Counted from the first letter of the stretch, positions 9,181 through 21,362 are shown. The stretch: DNA of 64,000 nucleotides from Caprella mutica (GCA_947561585.1 CANNZV010000121.1:62001-126000); one strand, 5' to 3'. Numbers and translations: made by a program. The notes: generated by a model not told the origin, from the letters alone.

Positions 9181-12100
9181 CTAGAACAAGAATTAACAGT
9201 TATTATATCAAAGGAACAAAAACTTAATTTGAGAAAAAGTTATTGCTCTATAAATTAAGAAATGGTAGAAATTCGATTTTAAAGTCAAACTATTTTTAAA
9301 TTAATTTGAAAATGAACTTGCGTTAAATTTTAATTTCGTCTGCTAAATTTCATTCACAACCTTTTTGAGTAATAGTGTTATCAATCAGACAAACTCTGAT
9401 GATATCATTAGGGTTGTGACAATCTGCTTTTTAAATCATAGATCTTAAGAATATCATAAACGACACTAAATAAATTGGTATCGAATACTATATACCGCTG
9501 GTTTAGAACGATTCAATACTGTTTAATTCTCTCCGTCTATAATATTTTCGAGATCTATGATTTTAAAAGTATATTGCCACAGCCCAAGATATCATAACAA
9601 GGAAGTTAAAGTACTGGAACTATAACAACGTCTCTCAGCTACATTATTAGGTCTGTTTTTCGGTCCACTGCTATATACGTAGTAGTGACAACAGAATGAC
9701 TTGTTATCGTGACGTCATTAAGGCAACAGACTTTATCGAAAATAAGGGTCAAGTAGTTTGAATAACTGAATACACCATTACTCTTTTCTTATATTGGCAA
9801 TAAATAAACATTTTTAATAATAAAACACTCTTCGAATGCCTTAAATTCAATTTTAAAGTGTTGCTGTGATGACGTCACGTACACTAACAGTCTCAATTGT
9901 CACTACTACATTCTATATACTCGTAATCCGTGAATATGCATGTATTAGCAGTGGACTGGACTACAGACACATTTAAACAAAATGTTAGCCGCCTGTATCA
10001 TAACTGCATAAGACATAATCCGAGGATGACGTTAAGCAAGTCCATTGACTCTATGTTGATAATAGACAACAAACAAGATGTTGTGATGATTACTAATCAT
10101 GGTGCATATCTCAACTGATAAAGCAGGCCTAAAACTCATAGTATTTTCATTTAGGCAGATAAGATTGCATTCCACGGGGAATTTGGTGCACGTACACCTA
10201 CAGTGTCGCTAAGCCAGAACAGTTCTACATTCTTTTACAAAATGAAATAACGTGTTAATATGTAAATAAATCTAGCACTCAATATTGTTTTAACTACTTA
10301 AACATTTCAATTTTATTTAAAATTAATCTTTTGTCAACGAAAATAATCTTTTTTCAACGAAAATAATATTTTGTCAACGAAAATAATCTTTTTTCAACGA
10401 AAATAATCTTTTCCAACGTAAATAATCTTTTTCAACGTAAATAATCTTTTTCAACGAAAATAATTGTTTTCAACGAAAATAATTGTTTCAACGAAAATAA
10501 TCTATTTTTGACCGTAACGTGCCCCCGAAGCATGACGGTTCTTATCTCCTAACTGATATGGCCTAGAGACACTAGGGCCAGACTTTCAGATCTGGTGATA
10601 GGGTTAGAGTCCGTCTCAACAGATAAGATGTTTTTGTTGCTGGGAATATGTACTACCTTAATCTTTAGGCTCTAACTGACCGCTTCTCTACATTCTAGAT
10701 AACGCACGGCGTTCGCTATTCAAGGTTAGGGTATGCCATGGCTACCTAATAGGCCAAATTAAAAAGAAATTGATCGATAACAAGGAATAAACTTTGATTT
10801 ATACTAATAGATTGATTAACTTACTATCTAATTGTTTGAACAAATATGTGTATTATTAATTTTTAGTACACTACTCTTCCTTGCCAATGTGGTGTTCTGT
10901 TGAAAAAATGACTTAAGTGATAAATATATTTTGAAATATTCGTGGTTCTTTGATCAAGTTATACCATGCAAGTTTTTTCTTTTAATTGCAATTTTCCTTC
11001 AAAGTAAATACCTTTATTCATTGTAAGACAAATGAGCTTTCAAACTCTTCCAATCTACATTATAATTACCGTGTCCCAAAGAGAGCAGTTGAATCCGAAG
11101 TTGACATGGAAATACTGGTGGTGATTGTCATGAAAGATGCTGTCTGGTTGCCATGGCTGCCACCAGTACGATTGGAAATTAATGCCAGAGTGGTCGATGA
11201 TGCCATGGTAGTATAGGTACATCAAGTTAATCACGAAAACAGCTGGGGAAATAGTATAGATTTAGTAAGGATAGTATGATTGTTAGAGGACCATAAAGAA
11301 CTGTAGGTACTAATTGCTCGGTAGATGAATATAATTTTGCAACAAATGATTATTCTTTTAAATAACTATTCATTGAAGTATTAGATATCCTTTTAAAGGT
11401 CCCCTCCAAGCAAATTTTTTTATTGCTTAATTCGACGAAAGCTAATGTTTCTCAACATTTTACTGCAAACCCCATAAAATTTGATAGCATATCTTAAATT
11501 TTATATGCTTTCAAAGATTTTTATAATCCAAACTCTACAAAACCTACTTTACTTCCGACTTTCTAATTTTCAGTCTGAAGAAGAAGAATGTACACCATTT
11601 GTTTTGATTGTCAACTAGGTATTTGGTTTAATAAATCTATTTATTATTCGTTTAAAGGTTTAAATTTGGATAAACTTATTATAGAAACGTTTGTATACTT
11701 TTAGAAACAATTAATATCTTGAAAGAAGGCCAAAAACAAATTTTTTGTTTAAAAATCTAAATTTGAAATCAAAACAAAGAGTGTACAATTTTCTTCTTCA
11801 GCGTCAGGTTAGTGATTTGCTCAATTGTTTCTCACAAAGTATTAAAAAACTTTAAAAGCAAATAATAAAATATATACTGAACCGAATTGTATGCAGTTGG
11901 CGGAATAATGATCGTAGACCTTAATTCTATAATATTATGTAATAAACTCATTTTTTCCCCGGAGCCTGGAGAGGACCTTTAAGCTTTAATTTTGTGATAC
12001 TAACTAAAATTCTGAAATTGAACAATTTGAAGGGAATAAAAGTTCTACTGCCAGTTACGCTAATAGGTTTCCTCACCCCAATGAACGGGAAATAGCGCCA

Positions 12101-15100
12101 TGGGACTAATCAGCACCAACTGCAAGTGGATGAACTCCACAGGGTGGATTGCTGTGACACTGAAGGCTGTGGGTTGTTTGTAGGTGTGGTGTAGTTTGTG
12201 GAAGTGTTTGTACATGAAGGGAGTGTGGTACCATCTGTGATGCCAGTAAGTTAGGTAGTCCTGTATAAATACAAAAATTAAATTAAACCTACAATTTAAT
12301 CGTAATTTTAATTATTATCAAGGTAGTGCGAAAGAGGTGTAACCAAAACAAAAAGCAGTAATTTATTACGTTCTTCTATAATTGTTTTGATTTCCATAGG
12401 AATTTCTAATTATACCAATTCCTATCTAAAATTTGATATATCAAGTAAAACCTCTATAACCCTAACCTGATAGACGAAGAGTACCGGCCATGACAGAACC
12501 CACCACAGTAGTCCATGCTCGAACATGTCATAGTATATAGTAGTCTTGCCTCCATTCATTATATAGCAAGATACTATTGAGGAAAGAGTAGATCCTAAAA
12601 GCAAGGAAAAAGAGCCATAGAATATCTCGTGTCTCTCGAGTTTCGGACTCAGCCACTTGTCTGGCTGGCACTTCCATTCATGTGCCAGGTGTCTTCTGTT
12701 GACGTAATAGTACCACTGGAAAGTTAAAGATTGGAAATTGATATAATTACAGTTGTGGAATGAATAACCTACGCTCACTGACTATAAGACACCTTTAAGA
12801 TGGGCGTTTTTCTCATGCCACAGCAAAGAAAATGGTTTATGAAAAGACGCTACGAATGAATAAATGTATGTGTTCTGTATGTTCGCTTATATTAGGCATT
12901 TTTTAAATGCTGCATTTTTGTGGCTGTGGCATGAAAATAACGACCCGTGTGAAATGAAACTAATAGTTTGTGTCTTTGAGAGACAATTTAATAGAATAAA
13001 TTACGATGTGAAAAATCTTCTAACCTGACGACATAAAGTAATTCTATATTTTTTATTTAAATTTCTTACATGTAGGAATCCACCAACACCGAAGTAGGCG
13101 AGGTATGATGTCAGAGCTGCATTGACCCAGTATCCTGGCAATCCCTGCATGTTGTAGGACTCTAGCAATGCATCCAAACCTGTTGATGTGCTGTTCTCTG
13201 ATTCAGAAGACTCTGTAATGAGTGACTGATTGTTGTTGTCTCCGTGGAATGCTTTGATGAAATGTACAGCAATGTGGATCCATTCCCCTGGAAGGTAAAA
13301 TAAATTGTATTATACAAAAGCTTTACATATATTGGTTAATACTGTCAGAGGTAATTAGTTTTCAGTGTTGAATACACTGCTGCTCTTATCAGAGTTTTAC
13401 AAAGTTTTAATTTTATCTACAAAAATTACATACTAGAATTTCGAAATTTACCTTTGTCCCAAATTATATAAACTATTTTTTTAAATGTGACTAGTTTATT
13501 ATTGTGAACTAATCACAATAAAAATAAAACTAGTCAACTTTGACCTAAGGTACAGTCAAAGAAAACTGTATCTGTAATGGTTTTCGGACAGTTTATTAAT
13601 TTCACATTTCAAAACGAAATTACATTAATTTTAATGCTTATAGATATTTAGAATTTGTCCTGGGTGCACTAGAATAAATTTGTAATAGGAAAATAGTAAC
13701 CTGTGATTTAGGAAATTAATATCATGCGGAGACTGACTCTATTTTGTAGTACCTACTTCTGTTGCAATTCATTCTATTATTTATTTAAATGAATAAAAGG
13801 AACCAAATTAGAACATAGAAAAGGTTTTTCTGTCGAGTTTTTATTTTAGAATGTACAGAACATATAGTATTATTTTGTAAAAAGGGAAAATGGAAAATCC
13901 TACTAGGGTAAGTTTCGAATTATCAGACTGTTTCACATTTTCGATCATATAATAAAGAAATTTTATAATTAGGGGTTATCTTTTATAATTGGGGGTTATC
14001 TTTTATATCTATTAGTATAAATGATACCCGTAGGTACCAATTAAAATAAAAGTTGAATAGTTAATTATAATTATATACTTTTTTCTTGATCGAAATTTTG
14101 GAAACATCTGACAATTCAGAACTTATCTTAGTTAGATATTTAAAAAGTATTTTACTGAGTTCAATCATTGATATCTCGTCTTCTAAAAGCATTCATGTGT
14201 TGAAACTCTCTTTAAATCAGTGTTAAAATGTTATTATACATCCCTTTAAACTCTGTTTGTTCCTTGTACGTGCAGCCCTATCCCATTATTAAGGAGCAGG
14301 TTGCGACTGAGTGTGCCCCGGGTACACTCTAGTGAGGCACGTGTGGGGGGTGTCGGTCTTGTCTTAAACGAACCCGATATCCCTCAGGAAGAAAATAGGG
14401 CGGCTTCTGCTGTGCTCCAGTGAGTGGTTATGTGTGGTCCTGTGTAGGGGTATTGTAGGATACTGTGTGCGATTGCCGCCGGATCTGTAGAGCAATACTC
14501 ACATAGATCCGGATCCGCCCGCCAAGTATTTTTTTATTTAAGAAGGGAGAGAAAAGTAATGCCCTATCGCAGTCTTGGCAGGGTAACCCTTTCAAGACGG
14601 GAGATGTTGGCCTCACTAGAGTCGTTGGAAGGGGGTCTAAATGTCAGGAGGGAGTTAGGCGGGAAGGAAGAAAGCGCTCTGGCTGGGTTTCGTGTAATAT
14701 GAAGTGCTGTGTTTCTTGTTGGGTTGTGATGTGAAAACGTTTCTGGTGTTATAGGAATGTTTCGTGGTGACTTTAGCTCTATTTGTATGTGATGTAATGG
14801 ATGTGAGGGGCTAAATGTAGAGGTAAAGAGGTCCCCCTCCTTCATGTGTGAAGCAGAAGGACAGGTGTATCCTCGTGGAGGTGTGTTGTGGATGTTGACT
14901 GTGAGCATCCGGTGACAATCCAGAGTGAGGTGTTTTGTGACCTTGGAGTTTTGTAGGTTAGTGTTGGCGGTGTCAGGTGACAAGGCTGTGTGGGCCTAAA
15001 TGAGGATGGGTCTTATCACTCTTATGACTGTTTGTAGAGTGTTGTGGTGTCATTCTTGACACCACGTCATGTTACGGTTAAGTGTAATTATAATTATTTT

Positions 15101-18100
15101 AAGCGGTGTTAGGATTGGTTCTATATTCAACGTTGTTGGGGGTGATGAGCCTAAGGGAAAATTTGTTGGCGGAGACCTTTAATTTGTTTGTATTTAGCAA
15201 GTTTTGAAGAGAGTATATGCACAGGTAAAGCTCGTACAGCGGGTGATCTTTGAACGGACAAAATTTTTCCTACAAAGGACAAAATTTTTCTGTTCTATGA
15301 AACATGCAGCTCCAACAACGACCTCTTTAAATTATATGATTTAACAAATACATTATTCGTCTACCAAGTTTCTAATCATTCATTGATTGTATTCAAATGT
15401 ATTACAATTTACAATCAACACTTAATGTATTGTTATTCAGATTTTCAGTAATATGATTTTGTTACCCTGTTGCAATACATTTTCTTTGATTAGAAAAGTT
15501 CTATAGAAATTAAAAAGAGGTGTAACTATCCTATAATTTCACATAATTCATATATCTATTTAGTTGCTAATAGCTTAATTTATTTTACCTACCTTATTAT
15601 TTCGTACAAAAATATGAGTAACTTATATGAATTAAAGTTTCCGTTAAAATTTTTATTTAATAATAATCTGAGATTGTTTACTCATACTAGCTTTTCTTTG
15701 AGATGCTGTTAAAAGAAACCTACAAAGTTGAAATCCCCGACTGAACTAACTATGTGACTTTACAGCGAACGCTAGATCTGTATAGCGACCTCTTTTTCAA
15801 GTACATATTCTCACGATGTAGGAACTTTGCCTGTATGTTTGTAAGTTGTTGGCTACGGTCTCGAATTAGGGGTGTAGCGAGATGATGATGACATCATCCG
15901 TATATGTAAGAGTGTGTACCGAGGTGTGTAAAGTAAATAATGTAGATGGGAACATTGTATTTTTCAGTCTGCATGCAAGCACACTAACTATATATATAGA
16001 GGAGGGTATATGATACCCTCCTCTATTATTATTCCGCGTGTAATTCAATATCAAGTAATTAAAGTAGGAAATAGTTCGCCCTGACCTGCCTACCAATTCT
16101 ACAGCATTTTCTATTAGCTTTTTTACTTCCTCAATAACTTGACATGTTTTGAATTTGTTGTTATTCAAAGTGAATTTATTTATTAATAATTAAAAAATTG
16201 TTTAAATAACAATATTTCCAGAGAGAGAAATTTAACGTGGGTCGTAGAAGATTGAGTCCATTTTCTCTTGTCCCACCACAGCATTCTGTCTGGGTTCAGA
16301 TACTATTATTATAAACATATTCCCAATTCCCAAAATATCCGATACGAATAAGTTACCTATGTATTATTTACACTGTAACCTGAGACATATGACTGTGCAT
16401 ATTTATTACCTGATTACACAAAACTATGAATTTATTTACTTAAATCAATTTAATTAACTACAGAAATTTTCTTATCGCCATAAAATATTATATAAATTTA
16501 TTTTATAGAATAGAAGTACCATGCAGTGCTTTTAACCGCATTTTACTTTTTCAAACATTAGTGTCTCAAAAATTATTATTGGTAGATACTTGAGTTTAAA
16601 TATACTATGGTCTCCTTTTATCAAAAATGTTTATGAGATACAATTGTTTGAAAAGTAAAATGAAGTCAAATTGACTTCTTGGAAGTTCTAGTCCCAAAAC
16701 TAACCCCTATCAGTTTTAATGTTATTATAGTACAGTGTGTCCGCAAAAAATGTATCCACTGCCATTGAATATATCTTATAAGTACTATTTATAATTCATT
16801 AATATTAATCTACGTATCTATGGTAGCAACATATTATCCATTTATCGTGAAATGATGAATAATGAAGATTCAAAGCAGTGGGTATATTTTTTGCGGACAC
16901 ACTGTATATTATAAAGGATAAGATATCTAGCAAATAGATATCTAGCAAATAGATATCTAGCAAATAGATATCTAGCAAATAGATATCTAGCAAATAGATA
17001 TCTAGCAAATAGATATCTAGCAAATAGATATCTAGCAAATAGATATCTAGCAAATAGATATCTAGCAAATAGATATCTAGCAAATAGATATCTAGCAAAT
17101 AGATATCTAGCAAATAGATATCTAGCAAATAGATATCTAGCAAATAGATATCTAGCAAATAGATATCTAGCAAATAGATATCTAGCAAATAGATATCTAG
17201 CAAATAGATATCTAGCAAATAGATATCTAGCAAATAGATATCTAGCAAATAGATATCTAGCAAATAGATATCTAGTTTTAAGTAAGGATAAAGGATGTTT
17301 TAACGAGATAAGAAAATCTCCACAGGAAGCTTTCATGGGAAAGCTAACATAGAATTCATCACTTAATGTATTTACGTAGCTGTTAATTATGCCCATGTTA
17401 AGTTGTTTTGAAGAAATAAACATGTATAAACATATCTATACTATAATAAGAGCCGTGTCTGTCTGTCCGTGTGTCACACTTTTATTAAGAAATACATATT
17501 AAAAAAAACATATCATTTGTGGCGGTATCATGACTACGGACTACAATAATTATATTATAAAAAATAATATTTTTCATAATGGAAAAATTTATAGTCTTTA
17601 AAACAATGGACAAACATATAAGAAAAGTACCTGATTCTCTATCGTTGAGCCAACACACTTACAAGTTTGATTAATATTTCTGTTAATATTTATTATTAAT
17701 TTATTAAAACCCACAAAAGTTTCTTTCTAGACACAAACTGCACTGAAAACATAACCTCACTAACGAATTTAAATAGCATTGAACAAAGTATTTAAGAGTG
17801 GCAATTTAGTAAATAAATACTTTATAAATATGTATATTTATTTACATAACAACTATTTTATTCGTTTTTCTTATATAAACGAAGATGTGAAACCGTCCGA
17901 TAACTCGTAACTAACCCTATTTCACTATGAGACTTTTCGAAAGCATACCTTTAACCGTTGCCCCCAAAATGAAGACAGCGACGGTGGCGATAAAACTGCC
18001 CACACTGCGGGGCAGGTAGTCCCAGTACTTGGAGAGGATGGAGTCGTACTTCTCGACCCATTTCACCGAGAGGGGGGCATCGGGGGTCACTATATTCTCC

Positions 18101-18141
18101 TTGGGGGTCATTACGTCCCCACTACTTTTTTTACCACCCAT
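8983..18141 (-). CDS. Fatty acid hydroxylase superfamily protein (FAXDC2-like)
   Basis: Complete six-exon coding region: 17949-18141, 13070-13287, 12467-12715, 12077-12260, 11070-11242 and 8983-9180. All introns are GT-AG and phases agree; the product is 404 aa. The family is the di-iron membrane hydroxylases that include FAXDC2 and C4-methylsterol oxidase. The three histidine clusters are present: HRWYH (about 228-232), HKLHH (241-245) and HDNHHQYFH (319-327), ending in the typical HVNFGFN. Several hydrophobic helices flank them, as expected for an ER membrane enzyme. It probably hydroxylates a lipid; the substrate cannot be read from sequence. The long first intron (4.6 kb) holds MITEs and a minisatellite. 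Start Met: MGGKKSSGDV, the only ATG in an open first exon. Confidence 0.92.
9409..9587. mobile_element. Family E MITE, copy 1
   Basis: Termini TAGGGTTGTGACAATCTGCT and the complementary TATATTGCCACAGCCC, with inner arms AAATCATAGATCTTAAG and GAGATCTATGATTTTAAA. The second copy is at 30608-30761. It lies in the last intron of the FAXDC2-like gene. Confidence 0.75.
9663..9960. mobile_element. Palindromic element with GTAGTAGTGACAA arms
   Basis: Left: GTCCACTGCTATATACGTAG then TAGTGACAAC and CGTGACGTCA. Right, inverted: TGATGACGTCACG, ATTGTCACTACTACATTCTA, then AGCAGTGGACTGG. Imperfect, with no coding content. Confidence 0.65.
10330..10506 (+). repeat. Tandem repeat CAACGAAAATAATCTTTT
   Basis: About nine units of 17-20 bp with small length changes. 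Downstream (10507-10745) lies a more GC-rich unique stretch with no exon that I recognise. Confidence 0.75.
11070..11242 (-). CDS. FAXDC2-like exon 5 (third histidine box)
   Basis: Acceptor TTTCCCCAG, donor GTAATT. Contains SIFHDNHHQYFHVNFGFN, the third histidine cluster. Confidence 0.93.
11394..11984. mobile_element. Long fold-back element
   Basis: Ends AAAGGTCCCCTCCAAGC and GCCTGGAGAGGACCTTTAAG. Inner inverted pair: CTGAAGAAGAAGAATGTACA with GTGTACAATTTTCTTCTTCAG. It lies in the intron between exons 5 and 4 of the FAXDC2-like gene. Confidence 0.7.
12077..12260 (-). CDS. FAXDC2-like exon 4 (first two histidine boxes)
   Basis: Acceptor TTTATACAG, donor GTGAGG. The peptide DYLTYWHHRWYHTPFMYKHF is followed by HKLHHTYKQPTAFSVTAIHP. 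It carries the HxxxH and HxxHH iron ligands. Confidence 0.93.
12467..12715 (-). CDS. FAXDC2-like exon 3
   Basis: Acceptor AACTTTCCAG, donor GTTAGG; phase 0 at both ends. Encodes WYYYVNRRHLAHEWKCQPDK to WWVLSWPVLFVYQ. Confidence 0.9.
12800..12955. mobile_element. Short hairpin MITE
   Basis: Arms GGGCGTTTTTCTCATGCCAC and GTGGCATGAAAATAACGACC around an AT-rich middle. Confidence 0.6.
13070..13287 (-). CDS. FAXDC2-like exon 2
   Basis: Acceptor TACCTTCCAG, donor GTAAGA. It encodes GEWIHIAVHFIKAFHGDNNN through YFGVGGFLH, including a helix around WVNAALTSYLAYFGVGG. Confidence 0.88.
13905..14130. mobile_element. Family A fold-back MITE
   Basis: Starts AGGGTAAGTTTCGAATTATC and ends near CTGACAATTCAGAACTTATC. 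It contains a direct duplication of about 22 bp (GGGGTTATCTTTTATA) in its middle. Confidence 0.7.
14270..15075. other. GC-rich island inside intron 1, possible transposon fragment
   Basis: Clearly higher GC and CpG than the surroundings. The antisense strand has a 139-codon open frame (14564-14983) with many Pro, Thr, Ser and His, but no domain I recognise and no reverse-transcriptase or transposase motif. It may be a decayed retroelement or an unrelated insertion. Confidence 0.35.
15076..16730. other. Intron 1 of the FAXDC2-like gene, no feature seen
   Basis: AT-rich sequence without an exon, RNA gene or clear repeat, apart from a small hairpin TATAGAGGAGGGTATATGATACCCTCCTCTAT near 15995-16027. 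Confidence 0.5.
16733..16904. mobile_element. Mariner-type MITE
   Basis: Terminal inverted repeats CAGTGTGTCCGCAAAAAATG and TATTTTTTGCGGACACACTG, flanked on both sides by TA. About 172 bp with no coding capacity. The TA target and CAGTG end fit Tc1/mariner elements. Confidence 0.85.
16921..17275 (+). repeat. Perfect 15-bp minisatellite (AGATATCTAGCAAAT)
   Basis: 23 full copies plus 10 bases with no visible mismatch. Because 15 is divisible by 3, two antisense frames stay open for 150-190 codons (repeating LLDIY or ARYLF); these are not genes. Each unit contains the palindrome TAGATATCTA. It starts 15 bp after the mariner MITE. Confidence 0.95.
17435..17480 (+). mobile_element. Possible Helitron 5' end
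   Basis: TCTATACTATAATAAGAGCC preceded by A resembles the TC-starting 5' ends of insect Helitrons and the 5' end proposed at 59475. No matching 3' hairpin-CTAG end was found nearby. Confidence 0.3.
17860..17918. mobile_element. Family A MITE, right half only
   Basis: TTTTTCTTATATAAACGAAG through CCGATAACTCGTAACTAACCCT is present; the left arm is absent. It ends 30 bp from the last base of exon 1 of the FAXDC2-like gene, just inside the donor side of intron 1. Confidence 0.75.
17949..18141 (-). CDS. FAXDC2-like exon 1 (start codon)
   Basis: ATG at 18141; donor GTATGC at 17948. The peptide ends in a hydrophobic stretch SVGSFIATVAVFILGATVK, a likely first membrane helix. Phase 1 is completed by GG of exon 2. 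Confidence 0.88.
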
Positions 18142-19210
18142 TTGTAGGATTGGAATGAGTAGTTTTTCATAAGATTAATTGAGGTTATTCTGTCGAATGG
18201 AGATAATTGTTTATTTTAAAGTTGTTTATTTAATTGAATTCAAATCGGAATTTGTAAGTAATATTTTTTTGTTGAGTTTACATTTTATTGTCAGTTCTAT
18301 TTCGAAAAGAAATACTGAAGTATTTTATTGCGATAAAATTGAGATTGTGGTTAATTTGATTGAATTTTAGATAATTGATAATAACGGTTTATTCTCATTT
18401 TCATGAATAATAAACCTTGAAATATTCAAATAATACTCATATAAATATTTTATAGGTTTTTATAATGTTTATATACAGTTCTTCATAATTAAATTTTTAT
18501 GGGTTAACGTAAATAAAAACAAACTTAAACATCTACTGCTTCAAGGAAATCTTTATTGTATGTTTTTTCATACAATTGAAAGCATTTCTTGTGGAATTAC
18601 CAAGAAGCTAAAATTGCCGTAAGCAGTACACAAAAAATATACGTTTTTATCATTACATGCAATTTATTGTGTAAAAAATATAGCTTATTCATATGAATGA
18701 CTTGCAGAATTGTTTTGCACTAAAACCTAACATAGTGCATAAATCACACTATTGAATGTTACTGAGAGTTGCATCCACCACTTCTTACTAAATAAATTCC
18801 GTTTTCATAATTATTTCACTGAATGCCAAACTTGTAAAGATCATCAAGAGAGAGAGAGAGAATGAAATTCAGAGAGTAAAGTGTTGTGTGTTGCTGTGAC
18901 CACATGTGAACACTAACTGAAATGTTTCTAACATTGCAGTAGATGCCTTGCAATCATGCATACATAAACATACAGTGCTACACTGATAACGTATACTTAT
19001 GTACTTTAAACTCATATTCTAATTACGATAGGTTCTTAATTGTGTTTAATGTAAATAGACTGTTACAAGAACCTTTATCCTAACCTAATTTTCACAAGAG
19101 TTCTCCCTTACGTAATGACATCTTAGACTCAGTCGGTGTATCACGCGGCGTGAGTGAGACGCTAACCTTGATTCACCGTAAAACAAACGCGCAACAGTCT
19201 ATCTATGTAT
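18142..19210. other. Upstream region of the FAXDC2-like gene
   Basis: The 5' UTR and promoter should lie here. The sequence is AT-rich, with a short GA run at 18847-18862. I see no exon and no defined promoter motif. Confidence 0.45.
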
Positions 19211-19391
19211 AGGTTAAGTTACGAATTATCGGTCGGTTTCACATCATATAAGAAAAAACGATATATCATTAATTATATTTTCATTTTCACTTTAAATTGA
19301 TATCCATGATATACCTACATAAACTGCATTGTATTTTTTTTTCTTGTATGACCGAAGATATGGAACCGACCACTAAATCATAACAAACTCT
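19211..19391. mobile_element. Family A fold-back MITE
   Basis: AGGTTAAGTTACGAATTATC and GGTCGGTTTCACATCATATA pair with TTCTTGTATGACCGAAGATA and TGGAACCGACCACTAAATCA. One arm has lost CTTCGGT. Confidence 0.75.
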
Positions 19392-19770
19392 AGTTGCTTC
19401 AGGTCAATGATCCCCCTTCCCCTTTTACTGTAAAATAATAAATATAGATACCACTTTTGGTGTTAAATTGTGCTGTTATTATAAATCAGAAACATTTTAG
19501 TAACTGCAGAGATATCAACTGTTAATTATTTAACAACAGAATTGATATAATTGGCATCGTCCAATATCTTCTAGAACTACATGCAGTTCCGAGTAGGTAA
19601 CAACCTGCGTGTGTAAGCTATACAGAGAGTATGAGGTCATAGTGGAGAGTGGGAGTATATAACCTATTATATGGTTAATATCATAATGGAGACATGATAT
19701 CCAACTTTCAAATTTACATACAATAGCAACATGTTCAAAATAACTAGTAAGGACTTTGACCAGAGAGTAA

Positions 19771-19794
19771 NNNNNNNNNNNNNNNNNNNNNNNN
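19771..19794. other. Assembly gap (24 N)
   Basis: Run of N flanked on both sides by the same ten bases, CAGAGAGTAA. Confidence 0.99.
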
Positions 19795-20892
19795 CAGAGA
19801 GTAACCCAGTAAACAATGCGGCATCGAAATGACATCATCTGGATATAAGGCTTTTCTCGAAATGAATTCGAAAATAGAGTTAGAATCCGCTATCTGACAT
19901 CGTTTTGGCTTCGATTCGAAGATGCCGTGCACCACTAAACGGCATCGACAATACGTGAATTGCGAGATGAAAAGTCACAAATTATGGGTCGAATAGACGT
20001 TAATAAAAAGAAGCAAATCTTTGCTACTACCATAGGGAATCTGTATCGAACCGACGCCCGATTATATATCTAACATGCTTCGAAACGATATCCACTCCAT
20101 ATCCAATAAGCAAATAAATTCAAAAACTAAAATTGAATCTTTTACTTTATTGCGCATAATTTACTTAGATTAAGTACATATCAATTTAATTAATGTTACA
20201 TAATGTTATACAATAAAATTAAATGGGAAGAATTAAAGTGATGTGTCCGGGTATCTAACCTGCATCCATGCAGATATCCTGCAGTCAGGTACATGTACCT
20301 TGGCACTGTGCCACCGTGGATGCATTTTACCATAAAAAAGTTTGATATTAAACGACTTAGAGATACTTTGAGATATTTTTAAGTGAATATTACTATATAG
20401 ACAAACACCGCTTTCATAACCAAAATCAAAACTTATTCTTATTACAAATTGTACGTAATAAGATGGTCAATTTCTTATAAAATTGTAACTCCTTAAAAAT
20501 TTTATTCTCTATGAGTTCAAAAGAAAATGTTTTGAGGCCACGACTTAGCTAAATAAAGATGGAAGCTCTGTGATGAAATTTTATTGAATTAATTAAAATT
20601 TGACCATAGATTAACTCTCACTCAGTATATATAGGTGAGTAATTAGTTCACTCGAGTAATGAAGGACCTGAGTAATGAAATGCACCGCGGAGTTATGAAG
20701 TATTTTCAAATTTGTTTCAATTATAGAAAACGATATACGTCATGAATTTCGTTCTAGTTCTCACTCAAAGAACGTATTTTTTTTTCCAAGATTTTAATCA
20801 TAGAAAAGAATCAGTGTCCCTGAGCTATGAAGTGGCTCTGAGTTAAGAAGAAACAAAAATTTAATAACTCAGGAGTTTTACTGTATTTAAAA

Positions 20893-21213
20893 GACTAAAG
20901 CAGACGACAGAAAATATGAGACTTTTCCATAACTTTTTACACGCATCGAATACACATCGTTTTTATATCTAAATTTATGCATAGTTTTCATAGAAAAATA
21001 TCTATCTACCGATTTCATTACTATTTTTCGATGTATTAAATTATATATTGATTCGACATCTAAAATAGAAGGAGATTTATGATGTCGATTTCAGAGTTTT
21101 TTTCATGTATCGATTCGATTAAAATAAATTAATAAATTTAGATATCCGTTGATCTAGTTTTGAATTCGACATATGAAGATGTCGAATCGATAGACCGTTG
21201 TTTATAGGGAATC
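20893..21213 (+). repeat. 320-bp direct repeat, left copy
   Basis: Near-identical over its whole length with 22170-22487 (ACGACAGAAAATATGAGACT through GAATCGATAGACCGTTGTTTA). The right edge ends in the same TGTTTACTGGG-type terminus as the long-arm element. Confidence 0.8.
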
Positions 21214-21362
21214 ATCCAACACAGCGCCGATAATTCCGTGCCAATATATAGCAACAGCGCCGTTTTTTTTTTCAGAAGCTCATAGAGGTTTTTCTTGTGT
21301 TAATGCGATGCCGCTCCTTTTGAAATTCTTTTCGTCATGCATGAAAATGACTTTCCTTTTGA

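Noticed and set aside
14564..14983. 139-codon antisense frame as a gene
   Set aside because: No recognisable domain, no splice partners and no start context. Kept only as part of a compositional island.
16805..17423. Two antisense open frames of 152 and 193 codons
   Set aside because: They consist of the 15-bp minisatellite translated as five-residue repeats and have no splice or coding context.
19530..19935. Minus-strand frames spanning the gap
   Set aside because: They read through N and have no protein-like content.
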